This document shows, piece by piece, positions 8,609 to 17,341 of a stretch of 64,000 nt of DNA (position 1 is its first letter; every line of letters starts with the position of its first letter). The notes beneath the pieces were generated by a model that searched no databases, was not told where the DNA came from, and saw only the letters and a list, made by a program, of their open reading frames with translations. Source of the stretch: Mycolicibacterium chlorophenolicum (GTDB taxonomy: Bacteria; Actinomycetota; Actinomycetes; Mycobacteriales; Mycobacteriaceae); contig NZ_JYNL01000020.1 of NCBI RefSeq assembly GCF_001044235.1, positions 708,045 through 772,044 of the forward strand. Reading direction: 5' to 3'. The position numbers and the translations under genes were made by a program.

Positions 8609-9252
8609 CGGAGCGCTCCTTCGAGGACGGCGTCGGGGGACGTCAGCGACGCGAACGCGTCGAGGATCTCGTCGGTGCTGCGCTGCGCACCGGCCTGCAG
8701 GTACTCCATCGCGTCCAGCGCGGCATCGTGGCGGTACTGCGAGGAGCCGCCCACGCAGTCGGTCACCACCCGGACGTAGAAGTCGCGCTGGTGCGCGTCG
8801 GCGAAGGTGTAGTGCACGCAGACGTCGGTCAACCCGCCGATCAGGATCAGCGTGTCGGCTTTCAATCCGGACAGCACGATCTCGAACTCCGTGCCGATGA
8901 AGCCGGAGTAGCGCCGCTTGACGATGTGGAACTCGTGGTTGGGGCCGTCGAGGATCGGTCGCAGGGTCGGCTCGAGGTCGGTGCCGGGCCTGCCCTCCAC
9001 GCAGTGTTCGCCTTCCACACCGTCGAGCTCCCGGCCGAAGTCGATGCCACTGGGACGGTGCACTTCCTGGAAGAACACGATCGGGATCCCGGCACGGCGG
9101 GCCGCGGCGACCAACCGTTCCGCCCGGGCGACACGATCTCCGTGGCCGGGCATCACGGGGATGCCGGCGTCGTCGGCGGACATGCCGCCGCCCTCCTGGA
9201 TGTCGACGACGACCAGAACGGGATTGCCCACGATGAGTGGCTGTTTCGGCAC
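8605..9252 (-). CDS. Isochorismatase-fold cysteine hydrolase
   Basis: The 215-residue amidohydrolase has the catalytic triad D17 (VVDIQE), K112 (IVKRRYSG) and C145 (GLTDVCVHYT). Members of this fold include N-carbamoylsarcosine amidase, ureidoacrylate hydrolase, biuret hydrolase and nicotinamidase. In this operon a carbamoyl- or ureido-amide hydrolase is the natural guess. It starts with GTG at 9250-9252, one base from the permease stop, and overlaps the ATG of the binding protein gene downstream. Confidence 0.85.
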   Translation of the reverse strand: MPKQPLIVGNPVLVVVDIQEGGGMSADDAGIPVMPGHGDRVARAERLVAAARRAGIPIVFFQEVHRPSGIDFGRELDGVEGEHCVEGRPGTDLEPTLRPILDGPNHEFHIVKRRYSGFIGTEFEIVLSGLKADTLILIGGLTDVCVHYTFADAHQRDFYVRVVTDCVGGSSQYRHDAALDAMEYLQAGAQRSTDEILDAFASLTSPDAVLEGALR

Positions 9253-10257
9253 CTATCCTCCTGTGATTGCGATGCGCGGGTCGGCGGCGGCCTGAAGCAG
9301 GTCCACGACCGTGTTGACGAAGACATAGAGGGCGCCGAGCATCAGCGTGACCCCGGCGATGGCGGGGAAGTCGGCGACCGGGATGCTCTGGGCGATGTAC
9401 TGGCCGATGCCGGGCCAGCCGAAGACCTGCTCGACCACCAGAACACCCGAGAACATCAGCCCCACTTGCAGACCGGTCATCGACAGTGCGGCGCCCACGC
9501 AGTTGCGGAGCACGTGCCGGGCCATGATCGCGGGTTCGGAGAGCCCCTTGGCGCGGGCGGTGCGGGCGTAGTCGCTGTCGACCTCGCCGAGCAGGCTGCT
9601 CCGCAGCACCCGGCCGATCGCGACGGCGGGGCCCAGCGCGATCACCAGCGCCGGCAGGATCAGGTGGTGCAACGCGTCGATGGTGACGTCGGGCCTGCCG
9701 TGCAGCAGCCCGTCGACGGTGAGCAGACCGGTCGGCCCGTCGGGCGTGTTGGCGACCGCGATGCGTCCGTTGGCGGGCACCCAGCCCAGGGTCTTGTAGA
9801 ACACCAGCAGGCCGAGGATGCCGAGCAGGAACATCGGCGCCGAGGACCCGGTGAACAGCACGGCGCGCAGCACCCCTGCTCCGGGCCACTTGAGCGTGGT
9901 GCTGAACGCGAGCAGTGCCGCGAGCGCGACGGCGATCGTCAGCCCGTAGAGGGCGAGTTCGGCTGTGGCGGGGACGAAGTCGCCCAGGTCGGACAGCACC
10001 GCGTGCCGGGTCCGGTAGGACGTACCGAGGTCACCCGTGGCCGCGCCGGTCAGATAGTTCCAGAACTGCACGGGCACCGGTTCGTTGAGGCCCAGGGCGT
10101 CCCGGCGCGCCGCGACGGCTTCCGCCGAGGCCTGCGCGCCCAGCTGCGCCTTGACGGGATCGAGCGGCGAGATGTGCTGCAGCAGGAACATCACCGCGGT
10201 CAGCGCCACCAGGATGGCCACCATCGCGCACAGCCGGGTCACCACGAAGGTCTTCAT
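9253..10257 (-). CDS. ABC transporter permease, DppB/OppB type
   Basis: The 334-residue membrane protein has about six transmembrane helices. It shows the N-terminal helix and PLDPVKAQLG region typical of DppB, and the EAA-type cytoplasmic loop ARTARAKGLSEPAIMARH near residue 235, which contacts the ATPase. It pairs with the DppC-type gene upstream, whose stop overlaps this ATG by 4 bp, and forms the translocation pore for the binding protein encoded downstream. Confidence 0.9.
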   Translation of the reverse strand: MKTFVVTRLCAMVAILVALTAVMFLLQHISPLDPVKAQLGAQASAEAVAARRDALGLNEPVPVQFWNYLTGAATGDLGTSYRTRHAVLSDLGDFVPATAELALYGLTIAVALAALLAFSTTLKWPGAGVLRAVLFTGSSAPMFLLGILGLLVFYKTLGWVPANGRIAVANTPDGPTGLLTVDGLLHGRPDVTIDALHHLILPALVIALGPAVAIGRVLRSSLLGEVDSDYARTARAKGLSEPAIMARHVLRNCVGAALSMTGLQVGLMFSGVLVVEQVFGWPGIGQYIAQSIPVADFPAIAGVTLMLGALYVFVNTVVDLLQAAADPRIAITGG

Positions 10258-11126
10258 GCACGGCCCTTCATGAGGTTGCGCAGGCAGTCCCCGGCGATGT
10301 TGCCGACCAGCGCCAGCACCAGCACCCCGAGACCGGGCATCACCGGGATCCACCACTGCTGCAGGAAGTAACTGAGATTGCGTGCCGAGTCGGCGCCGAG
10401 TTCGGGTGCCGGCGCGGCCTGGCCGAGGCCGAGGAACGACAGTGACGCCAGGGTGAGGATCAGCGTGCCGATGTCGAGGCTGGCGGCGACGAGAGCGTTG
10501 GGCACCGCTCCGGGCACCAGATGCCGCCGGGCGAGCCGCCACGGTCCGACGCCGGCCAGCTTCGCGGCCTCGACGTGTGGGCGCGCAGCCAGCCGGGCGA
10601 TCTCGCCGCGCACCAGCCGGGCGTAGAACGGCCACCAGACGATCGACACCGCGATCAGCGTGTGCACGAAACCCGGGCCCAGCGCGGCGACCACGGCGAT
10701 CGCGAGGACCGGAGCGGGCAGCGACAGGAAGGCATCGGTGATGCGCATCAGGACGGTGTCCACCCAGCCGCCGGTCGCGCCCGCGATCACCCCGACCAGG
10801 CCCCCGATGAACAGTCCGACCGCCACCACGACCAGTGCGGCGAACCAGCTCGAGCGGGCGCCGTAGAGCACCCGCGACAGGATGTCGCGGCCGATGCTGT
10901 CGGTGCCCAGCAGGAATCCGTTCTTCCCGGGCGCCTGCAGCGGTACCCCGACGGGCAGCAGTGGGTCATGCGGTGCGAGCACCGGTACGGCGATGACCAC
11001 CGCGGTGACGACGAGGATCGTCGCGAAGCCGATCCCGTTGAGCAGCGTCGAGTTCGACCCCGGCAGTGTCAGCAGTCGTCGCTGACGGCCCCGGATCAGG
11101 CCCGACGCGGGGAGCGCGACCGCCAT
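10254..11126 (-). CDS. ABC transporter permease, DppC/OppC type
   Basis: The 290-residue permease has an N-terminal cytoplasmic leader, one helix, the periplasm-facing LLGTDSIGRDILSR block characteristic of DppC, then five helices. The EAA loop is EAAKLAGVGPWRLARRHLVP at about 195-215. It forms a heterodimer with the DppB-type permease. The ATG at 11124-11126 overlaps the stop of the double ATPase. Confidence 0.9.
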   Translation of the reverse strand: MAVALPASGLIRGRQRRLLTLPGSNSTLLNGIGFATILVVTAVVIAVPVLAPHDPLLPVGVPLQAPGKNGFLLGTDSIGRDILSRVLYGARSSWFAALVVVAVGLFIGGLVGVIAGATGGWVDTVLMRITDAFLSLPAPVLAIAVVAALGPGFVHTLIAVSIVWWPFYARLVRGEIARLAARPHVEAAKLAGVGPWRLARRHLVPGAVPNALVAASLDIGTLILTLASLSFLGLGQAAPAPELGADSARNLSYFLQQWWIPVMPGLGVLVLALVGNIAGDCLRNLMKGRA

Positions 11127-13084
11127 CAGTGGGCCCGCCTCTCGATGCAGGCGACGCGGTGTTCGCCGCCGGGGCGGCCCTCCAGCCGGACGTCGAGGCG
11201 GGGGTCGGCGCAGGCGTCGATCGCGACGGGGCAGCGCGGATGGAACGCGCATCCCGGCGGCGGCGCCAGCGGGCTCGCGGGTTCTCCTGCCAGAGAACGC
11301 AATTCGCGACCCAGATCGGGGATCGAGTCGACGAGCGCCTGGGTGTAGGGGTGGGTGGGCTGGGTGATCACCTGGTCGGCGGGGCCGATCTCGACGATGC
11401 GGCCCAGGTACATCACCGCGATGCGGTCGGCCACGACACGGGCCACGGCCAGATCGTGGGTGACGAACACCACCGACATGTGCAGGGAGCGCCTGAGCTG
11501 TCCGATCAGGTTGAGCACCGACGCGGCCAGTGAGACGTCGAGCGCACTGGTCGGCTCGTCGCACAGCAGCACCGCCGGCGGAATCACGGTGGCCCGGGCC
11601 AGTGCCACCCGCTGACGCTGACCGCCGGAGAGTTGACCGGCCCGCGCCTTGACGATGTCGGGAGCCAGCCCCACCCGCTCGAGGACCTCGGCCACCGCGG
11701 TGGGCCGCTCCCGACGCGTACCGCCCCTGATCCGTTCACCGATGATCTCCCCGACCGACAGCCAGGGCGTCAATGACGCACCGGCGTCCTGGAACACCAT
11801 CTGCGGCCGCTGGTCCCCGCTCACGGTCACCTGCCCGGAGGTGGCCTTCTCCAGACCCGCGATCACCCGCAGCAACGTCGACTTCCCCGAGCCGCTCTCC
11901 CCCACCAGCGCCACCGATTCGCCGTGCCCGACCTGGACCGAAACGCCCCGCAGCGCATGCAGTTTCCCGCCGCTGTCGGTGCGGTCGAGCCAGCGGCGCG
12001 CCACCGTGAACGTCTTGGTGACCTCACGCAGGTCGACGACGGGCTGCGAGGTCTCCCCCTGCTGGTGGGCCGGCGCCGATGGCGGTTCATCGGGGGCTGC
12101 CACGGCGTCGAGTTCGGCGACGCGGGCTGCGGGACGCAGGCACGCACTCACCCGCTGCGGAGCCACCGCGACAGGGTCGGGCGGTGTCTTCGTGCAGTCG
12201 TCGTCGGCCAGCGCGCACCGCGGCACGAACGCGCAGCCCGGCAGCGGTGCGGCGGCGCTCGGCACCGAGCCGCTCAGGGCGGCCAGCTGCCGGTCCCGTC
12301 GGGTCTGCAAGGTCAGCCGGGATCGAAGCAGACCGTGGGTGTAGGGATGAGCGGGACTCTCGAGAAGTGCTGCGGTGGGCCCGATCTCGGCGATCCGTCC
12401 GGCGTAGAGCACGGCGATCCGGTCGGCGATCTGGGCGGCGACGCCGAGGTCGTGGGTGATCAGCACGATGCTGCAGCCGATCTCGTCGCGCAGCCGCTCG
12501 AGCAGCCGGAGAACCTGTGCCTGCACGGTCACGTCGAGGGCTGTCGTCGGTTCGTCGGCGATGATCAACTCGGGGTCGCCGGCGATCGCGATCGCGATCA
12601 TCACGCGCTGACGCAGGCCGCCGGACAACTCGTGCGGGTAGGCGCGCATCCGCGCCTTCGGATCGGGGATGCCGACGGCGGTGAGCAGCCGCAGCGCCTC
12701 CTCGGCGCTGCCCGCGGCCTCCTCGACCTGCCTGCCGATGCGCATGGTCGGGTTCAGCGACGTCATCGGATCCTGGAACACGGCACCGAGATCCAGTCGG
12801 CGCACCTTCCGCAGGTTCCTGGCGTCGAACCCGGGCATCGAGGGCACCATGTCCGAGCCGGCGACGCGCACGCTGCCGCGGATCCGTGCGCCGTCGGCCA
12901 GCAGGCCGAGCAGGCTGAAGCCCAGCACGCTCTTGCCGGAGCCGGATTCGCCGACCAGGCCCACGATCTCGCCCGGCGCGATGGCCAGCGACACGCCACG
13001 CAGGGCGTGGATGTCACGTCCGTTGCGGGAGAACGTCACCCGCAGATCGGCGACCGTGGCGACCGGGTCGTGGTTCGGCGGCAT
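11126..13084 (-). CDS. Double-ATPase subunit of a peptide-type ABC transporter (DppD-DppF fusion)
   Basis: The 652-residue protein fuses two complete nucleotide-binding domains. Each has Walker A GESGSGKS (near 43 and 385), a signature LSGG(L/Q)RQR, Walker B DEPT(T/S)ALDV, and the oligopeptide-transporter C-terminal extension with PGCAF-x-PRC cysteines. It energises the two downstream permeases. It is the first gene of the 11-gene operon. The start is set at ATG 13082-13084 with a weak GGGG upstream; GTG codons slightly upstream remain possible. It is divergent from a TetR gene. Confidence 0.9.
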   Translation of the reverse strand: MPPNHDPVATVADLRVTFSRNGRDIHALRGVSLAIAPGEIVGLVGESGSGKSVLGFSLLGLLADGARIRGSVRVAGSDMVPSMPGFDARNLRKVRRLDLGAVFQDPMTSLNPTMRIGRQVEEAAGSAEEALRLLTAVGIPDPKARMRAYPHELSGGLRQRVMIAIAIAGDPELIIADEPTTALDVTVQAQVLRLLERLRDEIGCSIVLITHDLGVAAQIADRIAVLYAGRIAEIGPTAALLESPAHPYTHGLLRSRLTLQTRRDRQLAALSGSVPSAAAPLPGCAFVPRCALADDDCTKTPPDPVAVAPQRVSACLRPAARVAELDAVAAPDEPPSAPAHQQGETSQPVVDLREVTKTFTVARRWLDRTDSGGKLHALRGVSVQVGHGESVALVGESGSGKSTLLRVIAGLEKATSGQVTVSGDQRPQMVFQDAGASLTPWLSVGEIIGERIRGGTRRERPTAVAEVLERVGLAPDIVKARAGQLSGGQRQRVALARATVIPPAVLLCDEPTSALDVSLAASVLNLIGQLRRSLHMSVVFVTHDLAVARVVADRIAVMYLGRIVEIGPADQVITQPTHPYTQALVDSIPDLGRELRSLAGEPASPLAPPPGCAFHPRCPVAIDACADPRLDVRLEGRPGGEHRVACIERRAH

Positions 13085-13193
13085 CCCCGGACTCGTCGCC
13101 GGCACGGCGACGGTGGATGCGGTGCTGCCCAAATCGACCACTCCAGGATTCGTCGGGAAATGTGTTGCCGCGGCTCGTCGATGTGCCACCGGC

Positions 13194-13207
13194 CTGTCGA
13201 TCGACAG
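13194..13207. promoter_or_regulatory. Perfect 14-bp palindrome, candidate TetR operator of the ureide operon
   Basis: CTGTCGA followed directly by TCGACAG forms an uninterrupted palindrome in the 247-bp region between the divergent ATPase and TetR genes. Its size and position suit a TetR-dimer site. No protein-binding evidence is available. Confidence 0.45.
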
Positions 13208-13243
13208 TTTTCCCGTGCGTCGAGCCCTGTGGGTGTCGCTGGC

Positions 13244-13276
13244 GTAACCAATCGGCTGCCGAGGTAACCGATGGGT
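13244..13276. repeat. Direct GTAACC repeats 20 bp apart with embedded inverted repeat
   Basis: GTAACC occurs at 13244 and 13264, about two helical turns apart. Between them ATCGG (13251-13255) and CCGAT (13268-13272) form an inverted pair. It lies closer to the TetR start than the 13194 palindrome and could be a second operator or activator site. Confidence 0.35.
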
Positions 13277-13331
13277 GTCCGACGTTTCTATCGTGTGACA
13301 GATATGGTCGGCGATACCCTTTGGATCGACG

Positions 13332-14015
13332 ATGAGCCACGATGGGACCATGCCGCTGACCCGGGCCGGACGGCCACGTCTGCACGCCCAGCGACGTCCC
13401 GGCACCACCGCCCGAGACGAAATCCTCGATGCCGCAGGCGAATTGTTCACCACGCAGGGCTATGCGGGAACCTCGACCCGGCACATCGCCGAGACGGTCG
13501 GCATCCGTCAGGCGTCGCTCTACCACTACTTCAAGACCAAGGACGACATCCTCTGCGCGCTGCTGAGCCAGACGGTGTCGCCCACCCTGTCCTTCATCCC
13601 CGCCCTGCGCGCCGCGCGCCCGGCGATGAGCGAGGCGCAGCAGTTGCACGCGCTGGCGGTCTTCGACGGCACACAGTTGCTCAGCGGTCGTTGGAACCTG
13701 GGGGCGCTCTACCTGCTGCCCGAGTTGCGCGATGCCCGGCTCGAGCCGTTCTACTCCGACCGCGAACGCCTGCGCAGGCACTACCTGAAGCTGAGCCTGC
13801 CGATCTCGCGGGGCACCGGTGTCGACCCGGCGGCCGCCGACCTCCCGTTCCGGCTGGTCGAATCGCTGGTGAACATGTGGTCGACCCCCGAGGGAGAACG
13901 CCGCGACCAGCTGCCCCGCCACGTCGCCGACGCGTGTCTGCGGGTGCTCGGCGTGCCCGACCCCGACGCGCTGCACGATCGGACCACGGAGGTTCTGACC
14001 GCCGGAGCACGGTGA
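13332..14015 (+). CDS. TetR-family transcriptional regulator, divergent from the ureide operon
   Basis: The 227-residue regulator has a standard N-terminal HTH at about 24-72 (DEILDAAGELFTTQGYAGTS, then IRQASLYHYFKTKDDI) and a helical ligand-binding domain. Being divergent from the 11-gene operon with palindromes in between, it is the obvious local regulator, with an inducer likely related to the pathway. ATG 13332 is used; an in-frame ATG at 13350 is an alternative. It is followed by adhC on the same strand after 143 bp. Confidence 0.88.
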   Translation: MSHDGTMPLTRAGRPRLHAQRRPGTTARDEILDAAGELFTTQGYAGTSTRHIAETVGIRQASLYHYFKTKDDILCALLSQTVSPTLSFIPALRAARPAMSEAQQLHALAVFDGTQLLSGRWNLGALYLLPELRDARLEPFYSDRERLRRHYLKLSLPISRGTGVDPAAADLPFRLVESLVNMWSTPEGERRDQLPRHVADACLRVLGVPDPDALHDRTTEVLTAGAR

Positions 14016-14158
14016 TCCTTCTCACGGGAGCGCTTGCCGACGGATGAAGCGGGGCACGCTGGGTGTTGGTTCGTGAGGTCGTGCGATCGCGGCCCAGGTT
14101 TCGGCACGCCCCGGTTCGGGGCGCACGCCTGCACCAAAGACGAGAAGAGGATGAGACA

Positions 14159-15205
14159 TTGAGCACCGTTTCCGCATACGCGGCCCCCGCGGCCGGCGAG
14201 CCGTTGACGAAGACCACGATCACGCGCCGCGAGGTCGGACCCCACGATGTGGCCTTCGACATCCATTTCGCCGGCATCTGCCACTCCGACATCCACACCG
14301 TGCGCGATGAGTGGGGCCAGGCGGCCTACCCGGTCGTGCCCGGTCACGAGATCGCCGGGATCGTCACCGAGGTCGGATCCGAGGTGACCAAGTTCGCGGT
14401 CGGCGACCGCGTGGGCGTCGGATGTTTCGTGGACTCCTGCCGCGAGTGCGAGTTCTGCCTGGCCGGCGAGGAGCAGTACTGCAACAACCCGGGCATGGTG
14501 GGCACCTACAACGCCGTCGGCTTCGACGGGCAGCCCACCCAGGGCGGATACAGCGGCGCGATCGTCGTCGACGAGAACTACGTGCTGACCATTCCGGAGT
14601 CCATCCCGCTGGACAAGGCGGCCCCGCTGCTGTGCGCCGGCATCACCACCTACTCCCCGCTGCGGCACTGGAACGCCGGCCCGGGCACCGAGGTAGCGGT
14701 GATCGGTCTGGGCGGTCTGGGTCATCTCGCCGTCAAGATCGCGGTCGCGATGGGCGCCCACGTCACGGTGCTCAGCCAGTCGCTGAAGAAGATGGAGGAC
14801 GGTCTGCGCCTCGGTGCGTCCGAGTACTACGCCACCAGTGACCGCGACACCTTCACGAAGCTCAAGGGCAAGTTCGACCTGATCCTCAACACCGTGTCGG
14901 CCAACCTCGACATGGGTGACTACCTGGGCCTGCTGGCCCTCGACGGCACGCTGGTGGAGCTCGGCATGCCCGAGCGCCCCATGGAGGTGCCCGCGCCCGC
15001 ACTCATCTTCGGTCGGCGCCGGCTGTCCGGGTCGCTGATCGGCGGCATCGCCGAAACCCAGGAGATGCTCGACTTCTGCGCCGAGCACGACGTGACCCCG
15101 GAGATCGAGGTCATCCAGCCCGACTACATCAACGAGGCGTACGAGCGGGTGCTCGCCAGCGACGTGCGCTACCGCTTCGTGATCGACACCGCCACGCTGC
15201 GCTAA
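14159..15205 (+). CDS. adhC: NADP-dependent zinc alcohol dehydrogenase AdhC (cinnamyl-type)
   Basis: The 348-residue protein closely matches mycobacterial AdhC (Rv3045). The catalytic zinc site is GICHSDIHT plus GHE. The structural zinc Cys set is CxxCxxC-x7-C in the DSCRECEFC region. The nucleotide-binding glycines are GLGGLGH at about 185. The C-terminal [19 protein letters not shown] is strongly conserved. These cytosolic enzymes reduce aromatic and aliphatic aldehydes. The start is TTG (14159-14161) with GAGAAGAGG upstream. It lies downstream of the ureide island, where M. tuberculosis has fecB directly next to adhC. The stop overlaps the convergent DUF3349 gene. Confidence 0.92.
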   Translation: MSTVSAYAAPAAGEPLTKTTITRREVGPHDVAFDIHFAGICHSDIHTVRDEWGQAAYPVVPGHEIAGIVTEVGSEVTKFAVGDRVGVGCFVDSCRECEFCLAGEEQYCNNPGMVGTYNAVGFDGQPTQGGYSGAIVVDENYVLTIPESIPLDKAAPLLCAGITTYSPLRHWNAGPGTEVAVIGLGGLGHLAVKIAVAMGAHVTVLSQSLKKMEDGLRLGASEYYATSDRDTFTKLKGKFDLILNTVSANLDMGDYLGLLALDGTLVELGMPERPMEVPAPALIFGRRRLSGSLIGGIAETQEMLDFCAEHDVTPEIEVIQPDYINEAYERVLASDVRYRFVIDTATLR

Positions 15206-15543
15206 TCCCCGTCGGCCGGCTGCTCGCCGAGATCCACACCGGCGAGCGGCCATCCGGCCGCGGCCAACCGCGCAGCGACCCGCGCGACGTTCTCCGGTCC
15301 GGCGTCGTGGTGCGTCACATCGGCGATGAAGGCGGCGATCTCGTCGCTGTCGATGGCCCCGTGAACAGCCGGTGAGACATCCTCCGCGCTGATGTGCGCG
15401 ATGACCTCGCGGAGTTGGTCCTCGGTCAGCGGCGTGGCCCGCAGCAGCGCCAGCAACGGCACCCGGTCCGGACCCGGCACGCCGCTGGGATAACCGGCAC
15501 GCAGCCAGTTCAGGATCGAGCTCAGCAACGACGTGGCGGCCAT
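15202..15543 (-). CDS. DUF3349 protein (Rv3046c family)
   Basis: The 113-residue cytosolic protein is of the small actinobacterial DUF3349 family, recognised by [18 protein letters not shown] at the N-terminus, the [14 protein letters not shown] block and a C-terminal [14 protein letters not shown] helix. Its function is unknown. The ATG at 15541-15543 follows GGGGAG. It is convergent with adhC, stops overlapping by 4 bp, the same pair order as Rv3045-Rv3046c. Confidence 0.85.
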   Translation of the reverse strand: MAATSLLSSILNWLRAGYPSGVPGPDRVPLLALLRATPLTEDQLREVIAHISAEDVSPAVHGAIDSDEIAAFIADVTHHDAGPENVARVAARLAAAGWPLAGVDLGEQPADGD

Positions 15544-15681
15544 CTCCCCAGTGTGGGCCGTTGCGCCCCCGAACGGTGCCGAACCGGCCTCAGTGTTCGC
15601 CGGGCATTCATCCCCGCGACCACAGCTGTGAAATCGCTGGGAGCCATGTAAACACTGGATTTCTCCGGTTGTCGGGTGGTC

Positions 15682-15687
15682 TATACA
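15682..15687 (+). promoter_or_regulatory. -10 hexamer (TATACA) of the APC permease promoter
   Basis: TATACA in a GC-rich intergenic stretch, 76 bp before the permease ATG, is the best -10 candidate and predicts a leader RNA of about 64 nt. No good -35 is evident. Confidence 0.4.
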
Positions 15688-15698
15688 GTGCGACGCTT

Positions 15699-15731
15699 CT
15701 GAACGGTCCGCCGGTGGGCGGGCCGATTCAG
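15699..15731 (+). ncRNA. Strong hairpin in the 5' leader of the APC permease mRNA
   Basis: CTGAA-CGGTCCGCC pairs with GGCGGGCCG-TTCAG around a GGTG loop: 14 pairs with one U-G wobble and one bulged A. It lies between the predicted start of transcription and the ribosome-binding site (AGGAGA, 15748-15753). It could be an attenuator, protein-binding element or mRNA stabiliser. I do not recognise a known riboswitch class. Confidence 0.45.
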
Positions 15732-15757
15732 CACTGATTCGCCCGTCAGGAGACCCC

Positions 15758-17341
15758 ATGGCCACTGAATCCGCAGCAGTCGAGTCCGCTGCGCCCGCAG
15801 GATTGAAGAAGGGCGCCATCGGCATGGTCGCCGTCATCTTCATGGCGGTCGCCAACGCCGCGCCGATCACGGCGATGACCGGAAACGTGCCGATCGCGGT
15901 CGGTTTCGGCAACGGACTGGGCGCCCCGGCGGGCTTCCTGTTCGCGACGATCGCCCTGACCCTGTTCGCGCTCGGGTACGTGGCGATGGCCAGGCACATC
16001 ACCACGACGGGCGCGTTCTACGGATTCATCTCCCACGGCCTCGGCCAGGTGTGGGGCATGGCCAGTGGCTTCCTGGCCACCTTCGCCTATGTGGTGTTCG
16101 AGGGATCACTGATCGGCGGCTGCGCGTATTTCGCCAACGACGCGGTGAACACCATTGTCGGAGTGAACATCCCGTGGCTGGTGTTCGCGATAGCCGCCAT
16201 CGTCGTCATCGGCGTGCTGTGCCACTTCCACATCAGCCTGACCGCCGCGATCCTGGGCGTGACGCTGGTGTCGGAGGTGCTGATCCTGCTCGCGCTGGCC
16301 TTCACGGTCATCGCCAAGGGCGGCGGTCCCGACGGCTTCATGCTCGATCAGACGGTGCTGCTCAACAACGCCTTCGAGAGCCTGCCCGAGGGCGCCTTCG
16401 GAACCGCGGCTGCCGCCGGGTCCATGGCGGTCGGTCTGTTCTTCGCCTTCTGGTCCTGGGTCGGATTCGAGACGACCGCGGTGTACGGCGAGGAATCCCG
16501 CAACCCGAAGAAGATCATCCCCCGCGCGACGCTGATCGCCGTCATCGGGCTCGGCCTGTTCTACACGTTCATCTCCGCGATGGTGCTGGCCGGCAACGGC
16601 GCGAAGACCTCGGTGGAGGCGTCCATCAGCTCCTCGCCGCTGGATCTGTTCTTCAACCTGGTCGACGCCAACCTCGGCGGGTTCCTGCTCGACGTCTACA
16701 AGATCCTGCTGGTGATCGGCTCCTTCGCGTGCGCGCTGGCGTTCCACAACGCGGCCTCGCGCTACCTGTTCGCACTCGGTCGTGAGATCCCGGCCGCCAA
16801 GGTCAAATCCACGCTGGGCGCGGCCCACCCCAAGCACGGTTCGCCCTACATCGCCTCGGCGGTGCAGAGCGTGATCACGATGGTGATCGTGCTGCTGTTC
16901 TTCGTCTTCACCGCCGTGCAGGTGCCCGACGCCAATGGCCTGCCCGTCGACACCCCGACCCTGGTGCCCTACACCAACATCTACGGCCTGCTGGCGCTCA
17001 TCGGGACCGCGGCGATCCTGCTCGTGCAGGCGATCTGCTCCATCGCGGTGATCTGGTTCTTCTGGGTCCGCAAGACGCACCGCGGCAACATCATCACCAC
17101 GCTGATCTGCCCGCTGATCGGCGCCGTGGCGATGGGCTACGTGGTCTGGCTGCTGTGGGACAACCGCGCGTTCGCGGCCGGCTACGCGGCCAACTCACTG
17201 GTGTTCAAGAGCGCCCCGTACCTGATCGCCGCGGTGTTCTTGGTCGGTATCGCCTACGCGTTGTGGCTGCGCTTCTCCCGGCCCGACACCTACGCCGAGA
17301 TCGGCCGCACGGTGATGGAGGACAGTCACGAGCGGAGCTAG
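15758..17341 (+). CDS. APC-family amino acid/amine permease
   Basis: The 527-residue integral membrane protein has about 12 helices. The first helix region GMVAVIFMAVANAAPITAM resembles the unwound substrate site of APC carriers. FFAFWSWVGFETTAVYGEE in helix 6 and RNPKKIIPRATL are typical of the superfamily. It likely imports an amino acid, amine or purine-like base by proton symport. ATG 15758 follows AGGAGA. It is monocistronic, with a structured leader upstream and convergent with the molybdenum hydroxylase genes (stops overlap by 4 bp). Confidence 0.88.
   Translation: MATESAAVESAAPAGLKKGAIGMVAVIFMAVANAAPITAMTGNVPIAVGFGNGLGAPAGFLFATIALTLFALGYVAMARHITTTGAFYGFISHGLGQVWGMASGFLATFAYVVFEGSLIGGCAYFANDAVNTIVGVNIPWLVFAIAAIVVIGVLCHFHISLTAAILGVTLVSEVLILLALAFTVIAKGGGPDGFMLDQTVLLNNAFESLPEGAFGTAAAAGSMAVGLFFAFWSWVGFETTAVYGEESRNPKKIIPRATLIAVIGLGLFYTFISAMVLAGNGAKTSVEASISSSPLDLFFNLVDANLGGFLLDVYKILLVIGSFACALAFHNAASRYLFALGREIPAAKVKSTLGAAHPKHGSPYIASAVQSVITMVIVLLFFVFTAVQVPDANGLPVDTPTLVPYTNIYGLLALIGTAAILLVQAICSIAVIWFFWVRKTHRGNIITTLICPLIGAVAMGYVVWLLWDNRAFAAGYAANSLVFKSAPYLIAAVFLVGIAYALWLRFSRPDTYAEIGRTVMEDSHERS

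Noticed and set aside
8605..9889. N-terminal extension of the binding-protein reading frame upstream of 8608
   Set aside because: The extension runs through the isochorismatase-fold and permease genes in another frame; the lipoprotein signal starting at 8608 is the true N-terminus.
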